Source of the DNA: Marvinbryantia formatexigens DSM 14469
Lineage (GTDB): Bacteria > Bacillota > Clostridia > Lachnospirales > Lachnospiraceae
DNA: 64,000 nt
Direction: 5' to 3'
NCBI RefSeq assembly: GCF_025148285.1
Contig: NZ_CP102268.1
Coordinates: 1,488,001-1,552,000, forward strand
Below the pieces are notes generated by a model that saw only the letters and a list, made by a program, of their open reading frames with translations, searched no databases and was not told where the DNA came from. A program made the position numbers and the translations under genes. Positions 1-9,280 of the stretch are shown here, in pieces. Position 1 is the first letter of the stretch; the number at the start of each line of letters is the position of its first letter.

Positions 1-2084
1 GGCCACTCATACCACGCGGACGCATACGCATGGTCCGCCTTAAGTCCCGTATGGTAGCGGAACATATGCTTCTGGTTCGCCAGCATCCGCGCAAGCAGTC
101 CCGTATCCGTCCCGTTGGAAAACGGCAGATAGGAAAGCAGGTAAATCAAAAACGGTACCGCCACAAAAAAGAGAATGCAGAAAATCAGTGTTTTCACCGT
201 ATCCATACGAAAGCTTTTAATGATATAAGCGTGGGAAATCCCGCCGCTGCTGCCCTCCGGCGATTTCCGGGCAAAGACATATTCCCGGTACCTGCGCCAC
301 AGCGTCAGAAAGAACAGCACTGCCAGCCCTGCCCCGGCATAGAATCCGGTCCATTTGCAGGCGATTCCCAACCCGAAAGAAACCCCGCAGGCTCCCAGCG
401 GCAGAAATGTGCGCCGCAGGGGCGTATCGTAAAAGCTCATCCGGCTGTACTGATACATAAAATAAAACATCAGGATCGTAAAAAACGTGATAAACACATC
501 AATCGTCGCAATTCTGGTCTGCGTAAAATGCATGAAATCAAACGCAAACAAAAAAGCTGCAAATCCGCCCAGCAGGCGGCTTTTTGTTATATCACGCCCC
601 AGCAGATACAAAAACGGAAGCATCAGAATCCCGAAAATGACACCGACGACCCGGAAGCCGAACGGCGTAGTCCCAAAGCAGTACGCCCCAAGGGCAATCA
701 GAATTTTCCCAAGCGGCGGATGCGTCGTCTCAAAGGCACGGGTGCCATTCAAAAACTCGTAAGCTGTTCTTGTGTAATAGCACTCGTCAAAATAGGCGCC
801 GCTCTGGTAATCAATCTCCTCCGGCAGCAGAACCGTCTCATCAAAGAGCGCCTCCATTCCCGCCGTATCTGCAGGCTTCACAATTTCTCCGTCCGCATTC
901 TGTATTACCAGCTCCGCAATGGTCATATCACTCCCCGGATTAGTGAGCCGCAGATATTTTCCGGACGCTGTAAAAGAAGCGCTTCCCCAGCAAAATACCG
1001 TCCGCATATCGACCTCCTGCGCGTTCTGCCACGGCTCGTCCTGCGAATTTCTCCATTCTATCGTCACCGTATGATAAGCGGAATCCTTTAAATACCAGAT
1101 CAGACTCCCGGAGCCTGGTTCTTCCTCCAGTTCCAGCACAATCGACTGCCCGGAGGGAAGCGCATATTCCGTAATGGGCGCCTCTGTGATTCCCAGTTTC
1201 CAGAAGGCAATGCAGCCATAAAACAGACAGATTGCCGCGATTATACAAAAATCCATCTTCCCGAAGGACATCCGCCCGGCGCTTCGCACCGGAGCAGCTT
1301 CCTTTTCGCCGTCCCCGGCAGGCGCCAGAAGCGCCCGGAAAAAATACAGCGCCGCCGCTGCGGTAAGCAGCCCGGTGACAACGAGCCACACCTGTCCGCT
1401 CCACGCCGCTTCTGCCTGCCGGACATAATAAAAATAAGCCGTTTTATATAGGAGGCAGGCGGAAAACGCCGCATAGCAGTCAAAAAATCTGGAATCCTTG
1501 CTGTATACGTATAAAAGCAGCAGAAGGAGCAAAGCCGGGTACAGAAGGCTGCTGTCGCTTCCCGCAGTCAGAAGCCCTGCAACGACAGCCAGAGCTGCGC
1601 ACGCCTTCAGGCAGCCGGAAATAAATCTTTCCCGGCTTCTTCCCGCATTTACCAGCAGCAGAAACAACAGCACTGCAAGGCGCAGTGCCCATGTCTGCTG
1701 CCCTTCCCCGGCGGCAAAGCATATAACGATTGCCGGGTTGAACAGGTAAATTCCAGTCATCCCAAGCGCCGCATCGCCGCCGCTCTTTCTTTTTAGCGCG
1801 ATGAAAAGGGACGCCCCGGCAAGCAGGTCGGAAACAATGCCCAAAATATTCTTCCACGCCGTTTCCCATCCTCCCGCCCACAATGCCAGTGCAAAACGCA
1901 GAAGGCACGCCAGCCACAGAATCGCCAGAAGCATGGAAAGCTGCCGGACTGTGTCCGGTCCGGAAATACACTCTCCGGAATCTGTCCCGGAGAGATTTGT
2001 TCCGTCTTCCTCCCGGCAGGATTTTGCATATGCCTTATAAAAACAATACAGCATCAATATCACGATGATATGAACTCCAACCAT
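1..2084 (-). CDS. PMT-family glycosyltransferase (dolichyl-phosphate-mannose mannosyltransferase-like), 3' end outside window
   Basis: The minus-strand frame opening at the ATG ending at 2084 stays open to the left edge (about 694 codons seen), so the C-terminus is missing. It is strongly hydrophobic with many membrane segments. Around 700-790 it carries the acidic DECYYTRTA motif followed by HPPLGK, and near the left edge a WYEWP motif, all typical of PMT/ArnT-like GT-C enzymes that transfer mannose from a polyprenyl-phosphate donor on the outer face of the membrane. The N-terminal third (residues 1-250) is a hydrophobic extension without recognisable motifs. It follows the TIM-barrel gene on the same strand after a gap of about 130 bases. 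Family assignment is firm; donor and acceptor are unknown. Confidence 0.85.
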   Translation of the reverse strand, partial: MVGVHIIVILMLYCFYKAYAKSCREEDGTNLSGTDSGECISGPDTVRQLSMLLAILWLACLLRFALALWAGGWETAWKNILGIVSDLLAGASLFIALKRKSGGDAALGMTGIYLFNPAIVICFAAGEGQQTWALRLAVLLFLLLVNAGRSRERFISGCLKACAALAVVAGLLTAGSDSSLLYPALLLLLLLYVYSKDSRFFDCYAAFSACLLYKTAYFYYVRQAEAAWSGQVWLVVTGLLTAAAALYFFRALLAPAGDGEKEAAPVRSAGRMSFGKMDFCIIAAICLFYGCIAFWKLGITEAPITEYALPSGQSIVLELEEEPGSGSLIWYLKDSAYHTVTIEWRNSQDEPWQNAQEVDMRTVFCWGSASFTASGKYLRLTNPGSDMTIAELVIQNADGEIVKPADTAGMEALFDETVLLPEEIDYQSGAYFDECYYTRTAYEFLNGTRAFETTHPPLGKILIALGAYCFGTTPFGFRVVGVIFGILMLPFLYLLGRDITKSRLLGGFAAFLFAFDFMHFTQTRIATIDVFITFFTILMFYFMYQYSRMSFYDTPLRRTFLPLGACGVSFGLGIACKWTGFYAGAGLAVLFFLTLWRRYREYVFARKSPEGSSGGISHAYIIKSFRMDTVKTLIFCILFFVAVPFLIYLLSYLPFSNGTDTGLLARMLANQKHMFRYHTGLKADHAYASAWYEW

Positions 2085-2099
2085 GTCTTTCCCTCAGTC

Positions 2100-2126
2100 G
2101 TTACTGTTCACTCCGTTCGCAGTAAC
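2100..2126. repeat. Short palindromic repeat, copy 1 (GTTACTG/CAGTAAC stem)
   Basis: A 7-bp perfect stem GTTACTG...CAGTAAC encloses the loop TTCACTCCGTTCG. A second copy with one stem mismatch lies at 60190-60216, and a half copy (TCACTGTTCACTCC) is at 37891-37904. The similarity in loop and stem at unrelated places points to a dispersed REP-like element. Confidence 0.6.
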
Positions 2127-2213
2127 CCTCAGTCTGCTTCTTTCTCTGTCGCCACAGTCCGGGCAGGTCTTTACCGCTAAGTGCAAAAAACCTGGATGAA
2201 CTGTAAACATCTG

Positions 2214-2957
2214 TTATGATATACCGGATAGATACCGTACGCTTTTGCGGTATTTTTCCAGAGAACTGACCTCCACAAGAACCGACGCGTCCGGGCACAT
2301 TGCCGGAAGAATCTTCTCCCAGGCAATATCGCCGTCTCCCACCGGAAGATGCTCGTCGACCCGCCCGTGATTGTCATTGATGTGATAATGGGCAATATAA
2401 GGCGCACACGTCTGCTGCCACACAGAAATCTCCGTCTTCGACAGATGGGCATGAGCCAGATCCAGGCAGACAGACAGGCGCTTTCCCTGCATCCGCCGGG
2501 CAAGGGCAACAAGACAGTCCGGCTCCTCGTCAAACATGTTTTCCATATAAATATGCAGCCCCGGATACTCCTCCAGCAGCGCTGTCAGATATTCCTCGTT
2601 CCTGTCGATCCAGCCTTTCCGGTAATTTTCCTCGTAAAAATTTGGTATAATATTTGTGTGAAGAATCATCCCCTTCACCTGCAGCCGCAATGCAATCTCG
2701 CTGACTTGCCGTATCCGGTAGTCGCTCGCCCGGCGTATCAGCGAATCCGAAGAATGGATTGTAATATCCAGGAAGGGACCGTGCAGGGTATCCCCGCTTC
2801 TGTCGCGTCCCGCTCCGAGATACGCACGGATGCGCCGCTCGGTCTCCTCTTTTCTGTCTAAAATTCCGGGCAGCATGAAATCATTATATTCAAAAGGAAT
2901 ATTCAATGCCGTCCATTCCTCCAGATGCTCTATGTCAGGTATCCCGTGATATCTCAT
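2214..2957 (-). CDS. Sugar phosphate isomerase/epimerase-like TIM barrel protein
   Basis: 247 residues with the features of the AP_endonuc_2/xylose-isomerase-like TIM barrel family: IHSSD near the first strands, GMILHTN, a YMENMFDE metal-type strand, CLDLAHAH (Asp and His ligand positions) and HINDNHG followed by a glutamate-containing strand (VLVEVSS). These residues normally hold a divalent metal used for isomerisation or epimerisation of sugars or for phosphodiester cleavage. The start is supported by AAGGAGGAAGC directly upstream. It sits 23 bases downstream of the adenylate cyclase gene and upstream of the PMT gene, so it is probably in the same transcript. The substrate cannot be read from sequence. 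Confidence 0.8.
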   Translation of the reverse strand: MRYHGIPDIEHLEEWTALNIPFEYNDFMLPGILDRKEETERRIRAYLGAGRDRSGDTLHGPFLDITIHSSDSLIRRASDYRIRQVSEIALRLQVKGMILHTNIIPNFYEENYRKGWIDRNEEYLTALLEEYPGLHIYMENMFDEEPDCLVALARRMQGKRLSVCLDLAHAHLSKTEISVWQQTCAPYIAHYHINDNHGRVDEHLPVGDGDIAWEKILPAMCPDASVLVEVSSLEKYRKSVRYLSGIS

Positions 2958-2980
2958 GCTTCCTCCTTATATTCATTTTC

Positions 2981-4765
2981 TCAACGGACTCTGTCCAGCG
3001 CGTAAACCATAACGCCCCGCGATTTTCCCTTCAGCGGAATTTCCCCGATTTCCGTAACCTCTATCCGCTCCTTCAGCCGTTCGTATACAAATTCGCTGAT
3101 AAAAATCTGTCCTGCGCCTGCGTTTGCCTCCAGGCGCGCCGCCGTGTTCACGGTGTCTCCGATTGCCGTATAATCCATCCGGAAATCCGAGCCGATATTT
3201 CCGACAACTGCATCGCCGCAGTTTACACCGATTCCATAGCTCACCTTTTTGCCGAAACGTTCCATAAACTTCGCGGCGATCCGGTCGCTTCCCGCCGCGA
3301 TATCCCGCGCCGCGCAGACCGCTTTGTAAACATAATCCTCGCTGTCAAAGGGCGCGTTGAAAACCGCCATTGCAGCGTCCCCGATAAATTTGTCCAGAGT
3401 TCCGCCGTTCTTAAAAATCGCATCTGTCACAAGCCCCAGATATTCATTAAGAATTTCCACCACCTGCTCCGGCTCCAGCGCCTCGCTCAAAGGCGTAAAT
3501 CCGCGGATATCCACGAAGAGCACCGCAATATGTCTTTTTTCCCCGCCAAGCTTCAGCCGGTAATCGTGATGCTTCGATATTTCCTCCACCACCTGCGGCG
3601 CGACATACTTCCGAAACGCGTGCATGATTTTCCGCCTCTGCAGAACCTCAGCCGCATATTTACTGACAATGCTCCATACCAGCACGACCAGAACGGACAG
3701 CGGAAAGGAAATCATATGGATTACAACGCCCTTTTCGTCCAGCTTCAGACAGAACAAATACCAGCCTGCAATGATGACTGCCGCCCCCAGGACGTTCACC
3801 GCGATTTTCATGCGGACAGCCAGCAGCGTCAGCGCAAAGGCAATCGACGCGTAGCAGAGCGCGTTCCAGAATCTGCTTACCTGCACCAGACTGCGCCCCT
3901 CCAGCAGGCTCTGGATAATATTGGCGTGAATCTCCACACCGTACATCTGAGCGCCCTTCCCGCTTGGGACAGAATATGCATCCCCCATTCCGGCAGCATG
4001 CGCTCCGACCAGCACAATGCTGTCTGCAAAAGCCGCCGCGGGAATCCTGCCCTCCAGCACATCAATCATAGATACCGTCTCGTAGGTATCCGGTCCTCCG
4101 GTATAATCAATGAAAATGCCGTGATTGGCACTCGTCTGCCGTTCATTTTCTGTCTCTGTCGTTTCCGTCTGCCGCCCATTTTCCGCCATCCGGACGATTG
4201 CGGAAGCAAAGGATTCGTAGCCGCCGCATTCCAGAAGCGTATAGCGCACACTGTTATCCCTGTAATCCTGCACGGTATTAACAAATCCCATCTGTACAAT
4301 ATCCGCCAGCTCCCCGAAGGGCGTTTCCACCATGTCGATGTGAAGCTGGTTGACCGTGCTCTTCCCGTTCTCTGTCTCAATCTGGGTAGAGAAAACCAGG
4401 TTGCATGCCATGACAATATTGTCATATTTTTTGCAGGCGTCCACAAGGAGCTGGTCTTCCTCTCCCTTTTCACTTACCATCAGAATATCCAGACCGATTG
4501 CCCCCGGCGCATACTCCCCGCCGTCAAGCAGCTCAATCAGCTCCGCGTATGGTTCTCTCGTCCATGTTTCAAACTGCCCCAGCGCTTCCAGTGTTTTCTC
4601 ATCTATGGCGATGATTTTAATCGACGTGTCCGCACGGTTTTCCCGCTGGTAAACAGCGTCCTGGAGAGAAAGATTCAGGCTGGCAAACCATTGAAAATAT
4701 GCGGCGGCAAAGGTGACTGCCGCGATGACCAGCGCCGCCGCCAGATTTCTTTTATTTTTTATCAC
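2981..4765 (-). CDS. CHASE2-domain class III adenylate cyclase
   Basis: An N-terminal membrane segment is followed by an extracytoplasmic CHASE2 sensor (IAIDEKTLEALGQ, AIGLDILM; roughly residues 35-310), three closely spaced transmembrane helices and a C-terminal cyclase domain (about 400-590). The catalytic domain keeps every key class III element: both metal aspartates (FVDIRGFT and FIGDAAMAVF), the adenine-selecting lysine (LDKFIGD) and DYT, and the transition-state Asn and Arg (NTAARLE). It should therefore make cAMP in response to an extracellular or envelope signal. The start chosen is GTG at 4765, overlapping the end of the FecR gene by about 14 bases; an ATG at 4813 is possible but would overlap more. 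CHASE2 and FecR domains are known to occur together, which suits the gene order here. Confidence 0.9.
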   Translation of the reverse strand: MIKNKRNLAAALVIAAVTFAAAYFQWFASLNLSLQDAVYQRENRADTSIKIIAIDEKTLEALGQFETWTREPYAELIELLDGGEYAPGAIGLDILMVSEKGEEDQLLVDACKKYDNIVMACNLVFSTQIETENGKSTVNQLHIDMVETPFGELADIVQMGFVNTVQDYRDNSVRYTLLECGGYESFASAIVRMAENGRQTETTETENERQTSANHGIFIDYTGGPDTYETVSMIDVLEGRIPAAAFADSIVLVGAHAAGMGDAYSVPSGKGAQMYGVEIHANIIQSLLEGRSLVQVSRFWNALCYASIAFALTLLAVRMKIAVNVLGAAVIIAGWYLFCLKLDEKGVVIHMISFPLSVLVVLVWSIVSKYAAEVLQRRKIMHAFRKYVAPQVVEEISKHHDYRLKLGGEKRHIAVLFVDIRGFTPLSEALEPEQVVEILNEYLGLVTDAIFKNGGTLDKFIGDAAMAVFNAPFDSEDYVYKAVCAARDIAAGSDRIAAKFMERFGKKVSYGIGVNCGDAVVGNIGSDFRMDYTAIGDTVNTAARLEANAGAGQIFISEFVYERLKERIEVTEIGEIPLKGKSRGVMVYALDRVR

Positions 4766-6413
4766 TGTTCTTTTTTCTCTTTCTGACAAATGCCGCCATC
4801 TCCAGAAGCACAAGTGGGAAGATCGCCAGCCCGACAGCCTGTGCCGCTACATCCGGTGAACCGCTGTCACCGGAATCGTCCCCTGTCGGCGACTCATATG
4901 GTGTATCTGTCGGTGATTCATACGACGTGTCTGTTGGAGACTCGTACGGCGTATCCGTTGGTGACTCATACGGCGTGTCTGTTGGTGACTCATACGGCGT
5001 GTCTGTCGGTGATTCGTATGGCGTGTCCGTTGGCGACTCATACGGCGTATCCGTCGGAGACTCGTATGGCGTGTCTGTCGGTGACTCGTATGGCGTATCC
5101 GTTGGTGATTCATACGGCGTATCTGTTGGAGACTCGTACGGCGTGTCTGTTGGTGATTCATACGGCGTGTCTGTCGGCGACTCGTATGGCGTGTCTGTCG
5201 GTTCCGGGGACGGTGTCGTGCTCGTATCCGGCTGCGTCTCCGTCTCTGTTTCGGTCTCAGTTTCTGTCACCTGCGTCTCGGTTTCCGTCTCGGTTTCTGT
5301 TATCTGCGTCTCCGTTTCTGTTTCGGTTTCGGTCTCAGTTTCCGTTATCTGTGTCTCGGTTTCCGTTTCTGTCTCTGTCTCCGTTATCTGCGTCTCGGTC
5401 TCCGTCTCCGTTTCTGTCTCCGTTTCCGTCATCTGCGTCTCCGTTTCTGTTTCGGTCTCAGTTTCCGTTTCGGTCTCAGTTTCCGCCTCGGTTTCTGTCT
5501 CGGTCACCGGCGTCCCGGTTTCTGTCTGCTGCTCCGTCCCGGTCTGTTCTGTCATTTCTTCGGTTTCCGAAGGCCCAGTCTCCGATTCCTGCGCAGATGC
5601 GGCATCAGACGCCGGCTGCGATGCAGTGTTTCCGGTATTTCCGGCTATGGCTGCATTCCCGGTCGTATCTGCATTCCCCGCTGCGTCCGTATCTGCCGCC
5701 ATACTTTCTTCTGCCAGCGCAGTGAGATAATCCGGCAGATTTTCTACCGCAATGTCACCGCCCCGCTTCCGGAACCAGGGTCTCGTCTCCTCCTCCGCTT
5801 CCGCGTCCCCGCTGATGTCCCGCTCAATCACAGCTTCCTCTCCGGACGAAATTACAACGTCCTCTTCCATATCATTGTAAACCTGTATATGAACAGCGCC
5901 CTCAAACACCGTGATAGTGGTCTCGCGAAGCTGGCCATCGGCTGATTTCCCCACGGCAACGCGGAATTTCGTTCCCCGGACCGCCATCACACCATCCGGC
6001 GTATGAATTTCATAACTGTCGTCCTCCGCTATGGGATTCTCAATTTCATTGTAAACAGCGCCCTCTGTCAGATGAATACGGATTGCGCCCTTCTCTTTTT
6101 CGCCCTCCAGCTCAAATTCCACCTTCGAGCTTTCTTCCACAACCACATATTTATCGTCATCCAGGCGCAGATCCACACGACCGTCCGCTCCCGTCGTCAT
6201 GATATCGCCGCCCTGAATCGCCATCTGCGCATATACCGGCAGCTCCATCTCTTCTCTGTTGACAACCGCAGCCCCTGCCGTATCCAGCACCCTCACATTC
6301 CGGTACGTCTCTCCAGCGGCAAGCGCGCCCGTCTGCCCCGGATAACCGGATACGAGCAGAACCGCCGCCGTCATCACTATCGCCGCAATTCTTTTTCTCA
6401 CTTTCATATACAA
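4752..6413 (-). CDS. FecR-domain surface protein with PT/ET repeats and C-terminal membrane anchor
   Basis: About 551-553 residues. A signal peptide (residues 1-33) is followed by a FecR domain (about 40-200; EIHTPDGVMAVRGTKFRV is the hallmark strand pair), then a low-complexity spacer of ET and TETET runs, 13 copies of PTDTPYES (one with Ser for Pro), and a hydrophobic helix with a basic tail (RKRKK). The layout suggests a FecR domain held away from the membrane on an extended stalk. TTG at 6413 has the better distance to AAGGA; ATG at 6407 is the alternative. It lies 14 bases after the FtsX gene and overlaps the cyclase gene. The FecR domain may be the partner or ligand receptor for the CHASE2 sensor. 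Confidence 0.88.
   Translation of the reverse strand: MYMKVRKRIAAIVMTAAVLLVSGYPGQTGALAAGETYRNVRVLDTAGAAVVNREEMELPVYAQMAIQGGDIMTTGADGRVDLRLDDDKYVVVEESSKVEFELEGEKEKGAIRIHLTEGAVYNEIENPIAEDDSYEIHTPDGVMAVRGTKFRVAVGKSADGQLRETTITVFEGAVHIQVYNDMEEDVVISSGEEAVIERDISGDAEAEEETRPWFRKRGGDIAVENLPDYLTALAEESMAADTDAAGNADTTGNAAIAGNTGNTASQPASDAASAQESETGPSETEEMTEQTGTEQQTETGTPVTETETEAETETETETETETETETQMTETETETETETETQITETETETETETQITETETETETETETQITETETETETQVTETETETETETQPDTSTTPSPEPTDTPYESPTDTPYESPTDTPYESPTDTPYESPTDTPYESPTDTPYESPTDTPYESPTDTPYESPTDTPYESPTDTPYESPTDTPYESPTDTSYESPTDTPYESPTGDDSGDSGSPDVAAQAVGLAIFPLVLLEMAAFVRKRKKNSDKK
4886..5200 (-). repeat. 24-bp minisatellite encoding PTDTPYES, 13 copies
   Basis: Thirteen tandem 24-bp units inside the FecR-protein gene, differing mainly at third codon positions (for example tcata/tcgta and gtatc/gtgtc). 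Silent variation with a fixed peptide indicates selection on the protein repeat. A shorter-period ET-coding repeat region follows at about 5225-5520. Confidence 0.9.
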
Positions 6414-6427
6414 ATATCACATCCTTC

Positions 6428-9280
6428 CTAATTACTGCTCACGTTTGTCAGATTCAGCTGTTTTACTTTTCTCAGCGCAATCAGATTAACAATCAGAGCA
6501 AAGAACGCACCCACCGCACAGGCGTACAGACATGCCGGAATATTCGGCGTGCGTACATAATGGATCGCACCGGTCTCTACCGCCCGGATTACCACATACG
6601 CCAGCGCAAGACCAAACCCGCTTCCCAGAAGCAGACCAAGTATCGTCAGAACGATATTATCCTTATAGACATAGGCTTTTGTTTCCTTGAGAGTATATCC
6701 GTTAATACGCATTACGGCGAGCTCCCGCGCTTTCCGGTTGATATACATCGCGATCTGATTCAGCAGAACCAGCAGCGCCATCACCGCCGACAGAAGCAGG
6801 CAGATTCCGATTACCGGGTCGATCACAGCCGAATTTGCCGTGAACTCACTGTTGTCCTTCAGCGAAAGGAATCCGTCTATGTCCTTAACACGTTCGTACA
6901 ATCCGTCTATATCTCCGTTCAGCAGAAATACACACGCATCCGTCGCTTCCCCCATTGTCTCTTCAAAATAGCTGCCTGATGTCCCAAACAGATGATAGGA
7001 AAGATAATGCTCCATCACGCCCGCAATCTTAAATTCCCTGATGCCGCCCTCCGAATCCATAAATTCTACCGTGCTGCCCGCTTCCAGACCATATTCTTCC
7101 GCACATCTGCGCGAAACCAGCAGTCCGTCCTGCGGCACATCCACAACTTCCTTTGTTTTGATATCTTCGAGAACCATAAAATCCTTCAGTTCCTCAGCAT
7201 CATCCACAGCAACGATTCTTCCATTTTCCCAGTTTCCGCCGTCCACGCGGAAATTTTCCAGTTTATCCTGAACCAGCGTATAGGAGATGCCTTCCTCATC
7301 CAGTATTTTCTCAAATTCCTCCGCCGAGCCCGTGCTGCTGTCAAAAACCAGACGGTTGTCATACAGAAAATATTTGTCGAACTGCCATACGGAAGAATCT
7401 GCAATCGCAAACTTCAGGGAAAAGCAGATAACCAGCAGGGATATGCAGCCTACCACGCCCATGATGGTCGTCGCCATCCGTCCTTTATCATTTAATACGT
7501 TTTTTATCATGGTACGGGAATACAGATTCATTCTTTTATAGCACTTCCAGTTTTCAAAGAACCGCTTCTTTCCCTGCACGGGAACCTCGCCCCGCAACAG
7601 CGTCGTCGCCGGCAGGCGCACCAGCTTCGCGCACGCCATATACGTCGCCGCCCAGAATACAATAAGACAGATAACGGCGGACACCAGCGCCGATTTCCAT
7701 TCAAAGCCAAACGGAATACTGCCGATCAGAAACTCCGGCGCATAAATATACAGTACGATCACTTCCACAATTCCCACACTTGCCGCGTACCCGATCAGCA
7801 CGCCCAGCAGACCGCTCAGGGTATTGTAAAGCATGTAATGCGTCAGAATTTCGCCGGACTGGAAGCCCAGCGCCTTCTGCGCCCCGATCAGCGCCCTCTG
7901 CTCATCAATCATCCTGGTAATGGCGGCATGACACACGATAATCGCCACCAGCAGGAAAATCACAGACATCGAGTAGCTTAATCCATAAATTCCTTCCACG
8001 AGCGTTTCAACGCCACGGACGTCGCCGATTTCATGCCGGTCGGCTACTATCCAGTCTTTCATCTGGATATCCGCCGCCTCTTCCTGCGCGTCCGCCAGTT
8101 CCGCCTGTGCATCCGCTAACTTTTCCTGCGCATCTGCAAGCTCCAGGCGGGCATCTGCAAGCTCTTCCTGTGAAGCTGTAAACTCCGTCTTCGCTTCCTC
8201 CAGCTGCCGCACGCCGTCCTGGTACTCTGTAACTGCATTCTTTAAAGGCAGAGCCGCCTCTCCAAGAGCTTCCATCTGCTCCAGCGCTTCGTCCAGGTCC
8301 GTGGATATCCCCAGATTTGTAAGCTGCGCTTCAATTTCTGCAAGCGCCAGCTCCAGTTCTTCTTCCGTGTCTGCAATCTCAGCTTCCGCATCCGCAAGCT
8401 CATTTTCCGCCTCTGCAATGTCAGACTGTCCGTCGTCAATTTCCGCCTGTCCGTCCGCTATTTCCGCCTGCGCATCCGCAATCGCCGTATCGGCTTCTTC
8501 TCTGAGAGAGGTATAGCGAAGCTCTGCCCTCTCTGCTCCCAGCTCCTCTGTTTTCTCCGCAAAGGCAGCCTCTTCCTGCGCATACTGATCCGAAAAATAA
8601 TAAATTTCGCCCAGCGAATCATTTTGCACGTAAGCAGCCGAAAAGCAATCCTCATAATAAGAGGTGTCAAATGCTTCTCTGGAAAGCTCTATGTAATAGG
8701 AAGCAGCGCCAAGCCCCTCGGTGCTTTTTCCTCTGGAATCGATGACATTCGCGCAGGAGTAGCGCGGATCGTTAATAATAGACGTTACATGAAATGTATC
8801 GGAAACAAGGCTTCCGTCGTGGCTGACCGTAAACTCATCGCCCACTTGAAGCCCCTTTTCCTCAGCAAATTTTTCTTCAATCGCCGCCTCATTTTCCGCA
8901 GCCGGAAGCTCTCCCTCCAGCACCACCGGGTCATTCATCTCGCTGCACAGCGACAACGCCTGCAGCGTAACCTTCTCATCGCTGCCGTCCATCAGAATCA
9001 TGGCGCTGTAGCCGCCCTCCACTGCGTCCACACCGTCCCATCCGGCAACCGCCTCAATATCCTCCTGCGTAATACCGTTTGCGCAGGAAATCTCCAGCGT
9101 TTCCAGACGGTTTTCCGTAAAATAACGATTCGCTTTCTTTAAAATGGCGTCCGCCGTAGACTGAAAGCCCAGAAAAATCGCAATGCTGACCGCCGCTATG
9201 AAGCCCACCGCAAAAAATGAAACGCCGTTTTTGCGGATTGTCCGCATCAGATGCTTTCTTCTTGTTTTTTTCATTACCAT
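6428..9280 (-). CDS. FtsX-family ABC transporter permease with internal coiled coil
   Basis: 950 residues. A first membrane helix (about 15-40) precedes a large extracytoplasmic part containing a MacB-like periplasmic-core region and an uninterrupted heptad-rich stretch of DAQAEIADGQAEI-type repeats (about 250-410). Three membrane helices of a first FtsX domain follow (about 430-570), then a second extracytoplasmic domain and three C-terminal helices of a second FtsX domain. This two-FtsX-domain plan is that of mechanotransmission-type ABC permeases (LolCDE/MacB/YknZ relatives), which move or act on substrates outside the membrane. ATG at 9280 is preceded by AAGGAG and overlaps the ATPase stop codon, indicating translational coupling. 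Confidence 0.9.
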   Translation of the reverse strand: MVMKKTRRKHLMRTIRKNGVSFFAVGFIAAVSIAIFLGFQSTADAILKKANRYFTENRLETLEISCANGITQEDIEAVAGWDGVDAVEGGYSAMILMDGSDEKVTLQALSLCSEMNDPVVLEGELPAAENEAAIEEKFAEEKGLQVGDEFTVSHDGSLVSDTFHVTSIINDPRYSCANVIDSRGKSTEGLGAASYYIELSREAFDTSYYEDCFSAAYVQNDSLGEIYYFSDQYAQEEAAFAEKTEELGAERAELRYTSLREEADTAIADAQAEIADGQAEIDDGQSDIAEAENELADAEAEIADTEEELELALAEIEAQLTNLGISTDLDEALEQMEALGEAALPLKNAVTEYQDGVRQLEEAKTEFTASQEELADARLELADAQEKLADAQAELADAQEEAADIQMKDWIVADRHEIGDVRGVETLVEGIYGLSYSMSVIFLLVAIIVCHAAITRMIDEQRALIGAQKALGFQSGEILTHYMLYNTLSGLLGVLIGYAASVGIVEVIVLYIYAPEFLIGSIPFGFEWKSALVSAVICLIVFWAATYMACAKLVRLPATTLLRGEVPVQGKKRFFENWKCYKRMNLYSRTMIKNVLNDKGRMATTIMGVVGCISLLVICFSLKFAIADSSVWQFDKYFLYDNRLVFDSSTGSAEEFEKILDEEGISYTLVQDKLENFRVDGGNWENGRIVAVDDAEELKDFMVLEDIKTKEVVDVPQDGLLVSRRCAEEYGLEAGSTVEFMDSEGGIREFKIAGVMEHYLSYHLFGTSGSYFEETMGEATDACVFLLNGDIDGLYERVKDIDGFLSLKDNSEFTANSAVIDPVIGICLLLSAVMALLVLLNQIAMYINRKARELAVMRINGYTLKETKAYVYKDNIVLTILGLLLGSGFGLALAYVVIRAVETGAIHYVRTPNIPACLYACAVGAFFALIVNLIALRKVKQLNLTNVSSN

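Noticed and set aside
30-1091. 353-codon plus-strand frame
   Set aside because: Lies wholly over the PMT glycosyltransferase gene on the minus strand, whose motifs are clear; basic shadow composition.
2906-4786. 626-codon plus-strand frame
   Set aside because: Antisense of the CHASE2 cyclase; no recognisable domain.
4886-5200. CRISPR-like array
   Set aside because: Tandem units without spacers inside a coding gene.
4927-5730. Long plus-strand frame coding SVGDSYGV and SVSVSV repeats
   Set aside because: It is the antisense reading of the FecR-protein minisatellite; repeats without stops keep every frame open, and there is no ribosome site.
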